A stretch of 6,024 nt of DNA from Fimbriimonadales bacterium (GTDB taxonomy: Bacteria; Armatimonadota; Fimbriimonadia; Fimbriimonadales; Fimbriimonadaceae): contig JAPLCS010000057.1 of NCBI GenBank assembly GCA_026392145.1, positions 1-6,024 on the forward strand, read 5' to 3'. A program made the translations under genes and the position numbers. This document shows, in pieces, positions 1-5,410 of the stretch. The first letter of the stretch is position 1. Each line of letters opens with the position of its first letter. The notes under the pieces were generated by a model. The model had not been told where the DNA came from, did not search any database, and saw only the letters and a list, made by a program, of their open reading frames with translations.

Positions 1-422
1 AAATCTACACCGAGTTCAGCAGCAATCTTCTTGGCAAGCGGTGAAGCCTTGACACGAGTATCAGAAACAGTGGAAACGACAGTTGTCGAACTGGATGCAG
101 CCGTCACTACATCGGCAACCTCAGGTTGAGACAAAGTAACAGAACTTGAACCGTTACCAGAGCCCCAATCAGATGGTACAGTTTCACCCTCTTTGAGGAT
201 CAAAGCAATTGCCTTTCCAACAGGAACTGTTCCCCCGGCCGCAAGCAAAATACCTTTTAAGTACCCAGATGCAGGAGCCTCAAGTTCGAGGGTGGCTTTG
301 TCGGTTTGAATGGATCCAATAACTTGGCCAGACTTAACCTTATCGCCGTCATTCTTGAGCCACTCAAGAAGCGTTCCTTCTTCCATTCCGTCGCCCATTT
401 TGGGCATGATCACTTCGGTCAT
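1..422 (-). CDS. Dihydrolipoamide acyltransferase (E2) of a 2-oxoacid dehydrogenase complex, N-terminal part
   Basis: E2 core subunit of a 2-oxoacid dehydrogenase complex, most likely pyruvate dehydrogenase. It carries acyl groups on a swinging lipoyl arm in the cytoplasm. Only the first 140 codons are visible; the gene continues past the left edge. Residues 1-80 form a lipoyl domain: it opens MTEVIMPKMGDGMEEGT and has the lipoylation motif QTDKATLE with the modified lysine at K42. A Ser/Thr/Gly/Val-rich flexible linker follows (about 82-122). At 124-140 the sequence VKASPLAKKIAAELGVD is the start of the E1/E3-binding (PSBD) domain. The catalytic acyltransferase domain with its HxxxDG motif lies outside the window. 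The ATG at 422-420 is chosen because lipoyl domains begin within a few residues of this point; an AGGTAG about 6 bases upstream is a weak ribosome binding site. The gene sits 82 bp behind the ROK kinase on the same strand. Pyruvate versus branched-chain or 2-oxoglutarate specificity cannot be decided from the N-terminus. Confidence 0.93.
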   Translation of the reverse strand, partial: MTEVIMPKMGDGMEEGTLLEWLKNDGDKVKSGQVIGSIQTDKATLELEAPASGYLKGILLAAGGTVPVGKAIALILKEGETVPSDWGSGNGSSSVTLSQPEVADVVTAASSSTTVVSTVSDTRVKASPLAKKIAAELGVD

Positions 423-479
423 GTTCGCTACCTAGCTTACCTTCTACGGACAATAATCAGTCCGCTAGATTGTTCTACG
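423..479 (-). repeat. Imperfect direct repeat in the leader of the E2 gene
   Basis: Read on the minus strand, the 82-bp gap before the E2 gene holds two copies of a two-part motif. One is CGTAGAA (479-473), 5 bases, then TAGCGGAC (467-460). The other is CGTAGAA (448-442), 11 bases, then TAGCGAAC (430-423), which abuts the ATG. A short inverted repeat (CGGAC, 8-base loop, GTCCG; 447-464) straddles the junction. This may be the trace of a small tandem duplication or a regulatory site. No -35/-10 promoter or U-tract terminator is evident here. Confidence 0.35.
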
Positions 480-504
480 AAGTTCTCACCATTGAGCGAC
501 GTCG

Positions 505-1527
505 TCAGTTCCATTTTAACCCTTCAATCGCAAGAGCTGCACCACCCAACATGCCAGCATCTTCCACTTTCCGAGCAAGTTGAATATGGCAATCATTAAA
601 CAACGAAGTAATGGCGTTGTTCCTTGCCGAGTGAATCGCTGGTTCAAGAATGTACTTTCCAGCCTTGCTTACCTGCCCACCGATAGCTAAAACGTCAGGA
701 GCAAAGATGTTAATATAGTTAGCAATCCCAACCCCTAGAATCTCTCCGACTTCACTGAAAACTTCCCTGGCAACTTCATCCCCCTGCTCAGATGCTTCAA
801 AAATCAATCTTGGAGTGATCTTGCTTGAGTCTCCCTCACACAAGTCATTCAGCTTAGAAACCCTTCCTCTCATGAGCTTAAATTGAGCTCGACGGATGAT
901 GGCATCTCGTTGGCAATAGGCTTCGACAGTTCCATAGGTCCCCGCATTGCAGTCCAATCCATCCTTATTCACCACAATGTGACCAAGCTCGGCACCGCCA
1001 TGATTACCACCGACAAGTATCAGCGGACCCGATGCCTCACCAATTACTGAATCAGGCGAAAGGATTACCCCACCTCCAATTCCAGTTCCCATAGTAATCA
1101 TCACAAAAGCCTTCGCTTTGTTTTGGCCACAGCCATAGCGATACTCACCCAGCGCTGCCATGTTGGCATCGTTATCCATGAACAAAGGAATGTCCAAATA
1201 CTTTTGCAAGGGCTCACGAATGGGCACATCTTTCCAAGGTTCAAAGATTCCTTTCACTTCTTCACCAAAGTTAGGTGACCAGCGAACGACCCCATGCTTA
1301 TTGTCAACGTGACCAGGGATAGCAAGACCAACTGACTCTGCTTTGGCACTTGCACTTGCAATAGCTTGCCGAACCGTACTGGCTACACTATCCAAAATAG
1401 CCGCGGTTCCAAGTTGTGCCCGTGATGGATTTTCAAACTTAGCTCCTGCTGGGGTCCCATCTTCGAAAAAAGCCTGTGCCCTAACATTTGTCCCGCCAAG
1501 ATCGACACCTATCACACAACGTTGCAT
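505..1527 (-). CDS. ROK-family sugar kinase (glucokinase-like)
   Basis: Cytoplasmic ATP-dependent kinase of the ROK family, which mostly phosphorylates glucose, fructose or N-acetyl-hexosamines. The 340-residue length is typical. Visible motifs: the phosphate-1 loop VDLGGTNVR (8-16); DNDAN (118-122), in which D120 is the expected catalytic base; the phosphate-2 loop GTGIGGG (147-153); and AELGH (179-183), whose H183 normally binds zinc. The ROK zinc motif CxCGxxGCxE is altered here to CNAGTYGTVE (193-202), so two of its three cysteines are Ala195 and Thr200. The glutamate that usually contacts sugar is kept (E202). The segment between the phosphate-2 loop and AELGH (154-178) seems longer than usual. 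There is no N-terminal winged helix, so this is a kinase and not a ROK repressor. The ATG at 1527 puts DLGGT at the normal distance from the N-terminus; the nearest SD-like sequence (AGGTAG) is rather far upstream. It lies between a DinB-like gene (49 bp upstream) and E2. The exact sugar cannot be told. Confidence 0.92.
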   Translation of the reverse strand: MQRCVIGVDLGGTNVRAQAFFEDGTPAGAKFENPSRAQLGTAAILDSVASTVRQAIASASAKAESVGLAIPGHVDNKHGVVRWSPNFGEEVKGIFEPWKDVPIREPLQKYLDIPLFMDNDANMAALGEYRYGCGQNKAKAFVMITMGTGIGGGVILSPDSVIGEASGPLILVGGNHGGAELGHIVVNKDGLDCNAGTYGTVEAYCQRDAIIRRAQFKLMRGRVSKLNDLCEGDSSKITPRLIFEASEQGDEVAREVFSEVGEILGVGIANYINIFAPDVLAIGGQVSKAGKYILEPAIHSARNNAITSLFNDCHIQLARKVEDAGMLGGAALAIEGLKWN

Positions 1528-1576
1528 CCGAACAAGTTTACTACCTGGGTTTGCTCACTTTGAACCCAAAAAGCCT

Positions 1577-2050
1577 TTAATGCATTGCTTTATCGCCCCA
1601 AATTCTCTGCATGTATGCAATTTGCCCCGTGTGCCAAACCACATTCCAGTACTGAGCAATCAGAATCTCACCAAAGGTAACTTCACTCCCCCAAGGAGCA
1701 ATTGTTCTCTCCTCTAACCGAGATTCTGGAAAGTTTCTAATTGACTCCAGTAGTTCGAGTGTATGAGTAACTGCATGCTTTTCACACATCTCAATGGTTG
1801 TCCAACCTTCGCGCTCTCTCTTCGCCTTAATAAAATTGCGAGGGGACATCTCTACAGATTCCCCTCTTAAAATCTTTGAGATCACAAGTGCGGTTTGTGA
1901 ACACTCCTGAAGTTGATCCAGCGCACTGCGAGTTTGCTCACATTGAGTCCAAGTGAGTTTCTCCGGCGGGATAGCATAAGCATTTCTAAACAGAGTAGCG
2001 GTAGCACTCTCAGTTAAATTAGCGACATAATCTTGAAGACGCATCTGCAT
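1577..2050 (-). CDS. DinB/YfiT-like four-helix bundle protein
   Basis: A 157-residue protein with the layout of the DinB superfamily: small cytoplasmic four-helix bundles, many of which bind a metal with three histidines and some of which act as thiol-dependent S-transferases. The best evidence is the C-terminal helix WNVVWHTGQIAYMQRIWGD (135-153), which matches the family signature H..(Y/H)HxGQ(I/L)..(I/L)(R/Q)R..G. Only H140 of the usual triad is evident. The position four residues earlier is Asn136, and the second-helix segment near LDQLQECSQT (44-53) has no histidine. Metal binding may therefore be lost or altered. His92 and His96 (KHAVTHTLELL) belong to another helix. The start could be M1 (2050) or M3 (2044); no good ribosome binding site decides it. 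The gene heads a minus-strand run with the ROK kinase and is divergent from the glycosyltransferase across 80 bp. No specific function can be assigned. Confidence 0.75.
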   Translation of the reverse strand: MQMRLQDYVANLTESATATLFRNAYAIPPEKLTWTQCEQTRSALDQLQECSQTALVISKILRGESVEMSPRNFIKAKREREGWTTIEMCEKHAVTHTLELLESIRNFPESRLEERTIAPWGSEVTFGEILIAQYWNVVWHTGQIAYMQRIWGDKAMH

Positions 2051-2130
2051 GAGATAACTTACACCAACTTTCTGTTAACTTGGCACCATTCCTCTCATTT
2101 TGATGTTAGTAAATCTAGGAAACCCTCTTG

Positions 2131-2868
2131 ATGGAGCAGCCAGACCTCACGATTCTTATTCCTGCCCTCAACGAGGAAGCCACCATCCGAGAAGTCCTTG
2201 AACGTTGCCTTGCCGTACCTCTCTCAAAGCAGATTGTGGTCATAAACGACGGGAGTACAGATTCATCAGCGGAAATCCTCAAAGCATTTGGCGAGTAAAT
2301 TGAGGTGGTCACTAACCCTAAGCCTAGCGGAAAAGGCAATGCAATCCGAAAAGCATTGAACCTTATCAAAGGAAAGACAGTGATTGTGCAAGATGCTGAT
2401 CTTGAGTACTCACCCGAGCAAATTCCAACACTCATTCAACCTATTCTTGATGGCTCTGCCGCAGTCGTATTCGGCACACGTTTTGCAAAAGGTTTTCCTT
2501 CGTCAATGGCGTTGCCCAATAAACTTGTCAACTTCCTACTCGCCATATCAGTTCGAATACTGTTCGGTAAAAAAATCTCAGATGAAGCAACGTGCTACAA
2601 AGCACTACGGTCAGATGTTCTGCAAGCCATGAATCTGGAATGTCAAAGGTTCGAATTCTGTCCCGAAGTTACAGCCAAGACGTTTAGACTCGGGCTCTCA
2701 ATAACCGAAGTCCCTATTGATTACGTGGCGAGAAATAAAAAGGAAGGAAAAAAGATTCGATGGTACGATGCACCAGAAGCCTTTTGGACACTGTTGCGCT
2801 ATCGTTTCTGGAAACCTACTCAGCAGTTACAGGAACAATCGAAGCAATCCGCTTCAACTCACGACTAA
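2131..2868 (+). pseudogene. Family 2 glycosyltransferase (polyprenyl-phosphate sugar transferase type), interrupted by an in-frame stop
   Basis: This would be a cytoplasmic or membrane-associated GT2 enzyme that moves a sugar from a nucleotide sugar to a polyprenyl phosphate or glycan acceptor. Read straight through, it is 245 codons with one TAA at codon 56 (2296-2298). Before the stop are the GT-A opening LTILIPALNEEATI (6-19) and the nucleotide-binding VVINDGSTD (36-44). After it, in the same frame, come NPKPSGKGNAIRKAL (62-76), the metal/donor DAD motif (88-90), GTRF, DEATCYKALRSDVL, FEFCPEV and EVPIDYVARNKKEGKKIRW, as in dolichyl-phosphate mannosyltransferase relatives. No transmembrane segment is obvious. 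The ATG has AGGA about 10 bases upstream, and a TAG (2116-2118) closes the frame above it. Restart at GTG 2305 would give 187 residues without the nucleotide-binding half and is unlikely to be active. A one-base change of a sense codon to TAA explains everything seen. A sequencing error or very recent mutation is equally possible, since the rest shows no decay. The 3' end overlaps the convergent motE-like gene by 53 bp. Confidence 0.85.
2296..2298 (+). other. In-frame TAA nonsense codon within the glycosyltransferase
   Basis: The context is GGC GAG TAA ATT GAG GTG GTC. The frame set by the ATG at 2131 is unbroken before and after this codon, and both halves match the same protein family in the same phase, so no indel is needed. 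Family members usually have a charged or polar residue in this loop between the DGSTD helix and the next strand. An original CAA, GAA or AAA would fit and is one substitution away. Confidence 0.9.
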
Positions 2869-3301
2869 CGTCTGAGGCCTGCTTAGGTTTCATCTTTGCC
2901 ATAACTTCCGCCGCCTTTTCTGAGTCCATTTCATTCAGAACTGGTGCAATTTCGCTCGGCTTCCATGTTTCCACAATGGCAATCAATTCGGGAACAGGTA
3001 ACTCATTCCAAACTTCTGCAAGTTTGATAGCACCTTGCTTGTCAACAATGGTCTCAGTCGGTTTCTCTGCTACTGCTTTGGGTGGTTCAACCTTTGCTTT
3101 AGGTGCAGAAAAAGGCTTAGGGGCTGCCTTAGGAGCAGACTTTGCAGTCGCTTTTTTCTTAGGAGTGAGACCTGGAATATTTATCTTGCCCGCCAGTGCC
3201 AAGCCAACCACCGTCCCAACAGCAATCACAACCACCAGCACAGATGCACCAATGATAATCATCATTTTTTTCTTCTTGTTTGCAGATGCTTTGTCAGGCA
3301 T
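2816..3301 (-). CDS. MotE/YlxF-like flagellar membrane protein with MgtE-N-like C-terminal domain
   Basis: A 161-residue single-pass inner-membrane protein. After a lysine-rich start (KKKK at 9-12) there is one transmembrane helix (about 13-37, rich in Ile/Val/Ala/Gly). Next come an Ala/Lys/Pro-rich stretched linker (about 48-82) and a helical C-terminal part (about 90-150) with a repeat-like MgtE-N/FliG pattern: ELIAIVETWKPSEIAPVLNE, then MDSEKAAEVMAKMKPKQAS. This architecture matches MotE/YlxF proteins, which in other bacteria act in the cell envelope as chaperones for flagellar stator parts. The positive N-terminus suggests that the C-terminal domain lies outside the cytoplasm, as known for MotE. 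AGGGAA (3312-3307) lies 5 bases before the ATG, a good ribosome binding site. It is the last gene of the fliJ unit, 32 bp after the lytic transglycosylase. Its 3' end overlaps the convergent glycosyltransferase by 53 bp. The family call is by architecture and context; sequence identity to MotE is likely low. Confidence 0.75.
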   Translation of the reverse strand: MPDKASANKKKKMMIIIGASVLVVVIAVGTVVGLALAGKINIPGLTPKKKATAKSAPKAAPKPFSAPKAKVEPPKAVAEKPTETIVDKQGAIKLAEVWNELPVPELIAIVETWKPSEIAPVLNEMDSEKAAEVMAKMKPKQASDVSRELKRIASIVPVTAE

Positions 3302-3333
3302 GATTGTTCCCTAGTTGATATTTAACAAATTCA

Positions 3334-3990
3334 CTATCGATTCAGATTTCCAAGAATCTTGGAAACATAGTTCTTAGTTTCGGCGATATTTGGAATTCCT
3401 CCAGCTCTTTTAACCGCACCCGGTCCTGCATTGTAGGCTGCAAGCGCTAACGAAGTGTCACCATTGAATCGAGTGAGCATCTGCTTCAGGTATTTGCTCC
3501 CTCCAGTTAAGTTTTGATATGGGTTAAATGGGTCAACAACTCCTAATTCTCTAGCAGTGTCAGGCATGAGTTGCATCAGACCCATAGCCCCTGTATGGGA
3601 AACTTCGTCCGGATTAAAATCACTTTCTGCTTGTACAACGGCCTTCAGCAGCCGTTCATCAATTCCCTGTTCAACCGCAACTTTTGAAATCAAGGCCTGA
3701 ACTTGCAACTTTTGTTGTGCAGACATACATTTATTAAGAAAAGAGCACTGTCTCGTAATAGGTCCAGCTATATCAAGATTTTGGGAATTCGGTGACGAAG
3801 TGATTACACCATCAGCTTCTGGATCTTCCAGCCGAATTTCCAAAGGTGCAACTCCTTTTACTTGCTTATCTAGTGCCTTTTGAAATTCATTACCTTGAGG
3901 AAGTACAGAAGCTAATTTGGACTGAATTTCTTCCATTCTGGAACGGATGGCATCTGGTCCCTTCAACTCAAAAGATGGTTCGTTAATCAT
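3334..3990 (-). CDS. SLT-type lytic transglycosylase, probably flagellum-associated
   Basis: A 218-residue peptidoglycan lytic transglycosylase (goose-lysozyme-like SLT fold) that would cleave the glycan strand, forming 1,6-anhydro-MurNAc. The catalytic domain covers about 95-216: LLKAVVQAESDFNP with the catalytic E122, the GAMGLMQLMPDTA motif (134-146), and AAYNAGPGAVKRAGGIP (184-200), all intact. The first 80 residues are a separate region that starts with a helical stretch (PDAIRSRMEEIQSKL), followed by a polar, probably unfolded part. A CX5C pair (C82, C88) precedes the catalytic domain. There is no Sec signal peptide or lipobox. Lying between fliJ and a motE-like gene, it is likely the enzyme that opens the cell wall for the flagellar rod, the job done by FlgJ elsewhere. 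It could leave the cell through the flagellar export gate. Its ATG overlaps the fliJ stop (ATGA), with a strong GAGGTGG ribosome binding site, so translation is probably coupled. Confidence 0.93.
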   Translation of the reverse strand: MINEPSFELKGPDAIRSRMEEIQSKLASVLPQGNEFQKALDKQVKGVAPLEIRLEDPEADGVITSSPNSQNLDIAGPITRQCSFLNKCMSAQQKLQVQALISKVAVEQGIDERLLKAVVQAESDFNPDEVSHTGAMGLMQLMPDTARELGVVDPFNPYQNLTGGSKYLKQMLTRFNGDTSLALAAYNAGPGAVKRAGGIPNIAETKNYVSKILGNLNR

Positions 3991-4445
3991 GCAGCCACCT
4001 CATTTTGAGTTTGCGCCCCAAGTTGAGCGGGTTTCCGACGCTGTGTAGCCCATTCATCCAACATCGCTTGTTCCTTGAGTAACTCCTGATGTTCCCAGTC
4101 CTTGTAGGCTTTCTCGCGTAGTTTTTCAAGCACACCTCTATCCTGCTTCTTCAGTATCCATTCTCCACGAGCGACTTCCTCATCCTCAAGCAACCGAAGA
4201 ATGATTGATCTCGTGAGTTCCTCCTTATAATGCAAAGCCGATAGTTGGAGTTCAAGATTCAATCTTGCATCTAGGTTGTTTCCAGATTCTTGAACAATGA
4301 GGTCCCTTGATCTGGCAATTTCGTCCAACTCTTGTTCCGCTTCAACACGAGCAACTTGGCAAGCAAGATAATTATCTTTTGCCCACTTTTCCTCTAGTTC
4401 GCGGTACTCAAGAACCTTTTGCAGCCGAAAACTAAACTGCGACAT
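3987..4445 (-). CDS. fliJ: Flagellar export protein FliJ
   Basis: A 152-residue cytoplasmic coiled-coil protein of the flagellar type III export apparatus. FliJ is the stalk that links the FliI ATPase ring to the FlhA gate. The N-terminus SQFSFRLQKVLEYRELEE carries the family signature F.(F)RLQ(K/R)VL.(Y/L)RE. The rest is almost entirely charged helix with heptad-like spacing, including the C-terminal LEKLREKAYKDWEHQELLKE. FliJ proteins are normally about 140-155 residues, so it is full length. The ATG is fixed by the conserved N-terminus. A sigma-28-like promoter ends only 7 bases upstream, and the AGGG just before the ATG is too close to be a normal ribosome binding site, so the message may be leaderless. 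fliI, the usual upstream neighbour, is absent here; an mqnD-like gene takes its place 86 bp upstream. The stop overlaps the start of the lytic transglycosylase by 4 bases. Confidence 0.9.
   Translation of the reverse strand: MSQFSFRLQKVLEYRELEEKWAKDNYLACQVARVEAEQELDEIARSRDLIVQESGNNLDARLNLELQLSALHYKEELTRSIILRLLEDEEVARGEWILKKQDRGVLEKLREKAYKDWEHQELLKEQAMLDEWATQRRKPAQLGAQTQNEVAA
3995..4001 (-). promoter_or_regulatory. Ribosome binding site of the lytic transglycosylase inside the fliJ 3' end
   Basis: GAGGTGG lies 4 bases before the ATG at 3990, within the last codons of fliJ. With the ATGA stop/start overlap, this supports translational coupling of the two genes and fixes the start of the downstream one. 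Confidence 0.7.
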
Positions 4446-4452
4446 ACCCTGT

Positions 4453-4479
4453 TTATCGGAACGTAATGCCGCTTCTTTA
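4453..4479 (-). promoter_or_regulatory. Sigma-28 (FliA/SigD) type flagellar promoter of the fliJ unit
   Basis: On the minus strand, TAAA (4479-4476), a 15-base spacer and TCCGATAA (4460-4453) match the sigma-28 consensus TAAA-N15-GCCGATAA at 11 of 12 positions with exact spacing. It precedes a flagellar gene in the right direction, which makes chance unlikely. By the usual distance from the -10 box, transcription would begin at or within a base or two of the fliJ ATG. It should drive fliJ, the lytic transglycosylase and the motE-like gene together. Confidence 0.72.
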
Positions 4480-4506
4480 GGCTAAACCTCACAAAGAAGT
4501 TTAGCC
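4480..4506. repeat. Perfect 8-bp inverted repeat between mqnD and fliJ
   Basis: GGCTAAAC (4480-4487), an 11-base loop and GTTTAGCC (4499-4506). It abuts the -35 box of the sigma-28-like promoter and follows the mqnD stop by 25 bases. No T-run follows on either strand, so it is not a standard intrinsic terminator; an operator or weak mRNA-end hairpin is possible. A competing 7-bp pairing exists: CTTCTTT (4472-4478) with AAAGAAG (4493-4499). The two stems share base 4499, and each places an arm in the other's loop or flank. Confidence 0.55.
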
Positions 4507-4531
4507 ATTAACATCAAAAGGCTAGCAAAAG

Positions 4532-5410
4532 TCAATCCACAACTTCGACATCCACTGGCGGAACCATTCCAATTCTGGCACCTTCCGCCAAAAGAAGACG
4601 AATGGCTTTTACTCCTTCCTCGCCCATGTCAAGCGTCCGATGGTTTACATACATGCCCACAAACTTGTCGCTGGTTTGCTCATCCATACCTCGAGCATAT
4701 TGAAGAGCGTGTCCAAGCGCACTCTGACGCTCATTTAGTCCCGCACTGATGGATTCTCGCATGCATCGGCTAACTTCAACAACGGCCTCGTTACCTAAAT
4801 CCTTTCGAACAACATTCACACCAAGTGGCAAAGGGAGCCCAGTCTTCGCAGTCCACCAAACGCCCATATCAGCAACCAAATGCATTCCCTCCTCAGAGTA
4901 AGTCAACTGACTTTCATGAATAATCAGCCCCGCCTTGTATCTTCCTTCCTGGACAGCTGGAATAATCTCATCAAAAGGCACCACTTCGTATTTGAGGTTG
5001 GCATTGGTGCCAAATTGATCTTCAAAAAACAAGTTCAATTCCAAAAATGCTGAGGTCAACTTCCCAGGAACAGCAATAACAACTTCCGGTAAATCTGCGA
5101 CTGTTAATGGTTCAGAAGCGACCACCATGGGGCCGTAATTGTCCCCAAAGGAACCGCCGTGTCGCAGAAGCGCATACTTGTCTGCGACGTACGCAAATGC
5201 ATGGACAGAAATTGCCGTGGATTCCAATCTTCCCTCCATAGCCCAGTCATTGAGAGTCTGAATATCGCGCAAAATGTGCTCAAAGTGATACGGAGATTGA
5301 ACGGTTCCGCTTGCAAGCCCCCAAAACATGAAGGCGTCGTCCGAGTCAGGACTGTGCCCCAATCGAATCGTAAGCGGCTGCGCGGTAGTTGTCGTGGAGC
5401 TCATACTCAT
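4532..5410 (-). CDS. mqnD: 1,4-dihydroxy-6-naphthoate synthase (MqnD) of the futalosine menaquinone pathway
   Basis: MqnD converts cyclic dehypoxanthinyl futalosine to 1,4-dihydroxy-6-naphthoate, a step in making menaquinone by the futalosine route. The fold is a cytoplasmic two-lobed periplasmic-binding-protein-like structure. The 292-residue protein has the MqnD opening IRLGHSPDSDDAFMFWGL (15-32), the hinge region AVPGKLTSAFLEL (113-125), and AGLIIHESQLTY (160-171). H165 corresponds to the histidine proposed as the catalytic base in characterised MqnD. It also has LPLPLGVN (192-199) and a helical C-terminus. The SPxxDDAF opening and IIHE motif favour MqnD over its paralogue MqnA. The first ten residues (MSMSSTTTTA) are extra, and M3 (5404) is an alternative start. 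No strong ribosome binding site is seen; the ATG overlaps the TAA of a possible 37-codon ORF (TAATG), which would allow coupled translation. No other mqn gene is in the window. A more distant substrate-binding role in the same family cannot be fully excluded. Confidence 0.85.
   Translation of the reverse strand: MSMSSTTTTAQPLTIRLGHSPDSDDAFMFWGLASGTVQSPYHFEHILRDIQTLNDWAMEGRLESTAISVHAFAYVADKYALLRHGGSFGDNYGPMVVASEPLTVADLPEVVIAVPGKLTSAFLELNLFFEDQFGTNANLKYEVVPFDEIIPAVQEGRYKAGLIIHESQLTYSEEGMHLVADMGVWWTAKTGLPLPLGVNVVRKDLGNEAVVEVSRCMRESISAGLNERQSALGHALQYARGMDEQTSDKFVGMYVNHRTLDMGEEGVKAIRLLLAEGARIGMVPPVDVEVVD

Noticed and set aside
1547..1567. Inverted repeat GGGTT-N11-AACCC between the DinB-like gene and the ROK kinase, possible terminator.
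   Set aside because: Only 5 bp of stem with a long loop and no T-run after it; too weak to call.
2080..2110. Possible sigma-70 promoter for the glycosyltransferase starting at TTGGCA (2080-2085).
   Set aside because: The -35 box is fair, but no convincing TATAAT-like box appears at 16-18 bases; not called.
2115..2435. Minus-strand open frame of 106 codons opposite the glycosyltransferase 5' part.
   Set aside because: Serine/arginine-rich composition with no family signature; antisense shadow of a clearly recognised gene.
2305..2868. Glycosyltransferase as an independent 187-residue gene starting at GTG 2305.
   Set aside because: It would begin in mid-domain without the nucleotide-binding half, which is encoded in the same frame just upstream; better explained as the rest of an interrupted gene.
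3048..3160. Low-complexity Lys/Ala/Pro codon repeats in the motE-like gene, considered as a DNA repeat.
   Set aside because: The units are not regular in sequence or length; this is a normal flexible linker, not a tandem repeat.
2760..3314. Plus-strand open frame of 184 codons opposite the motE-like gene.
   Set aside because: Its long Ala/Phe/Ser-rich stretches are the reverse complement of the Lys/Ala/Pro linker and membrane helix of the real gene.
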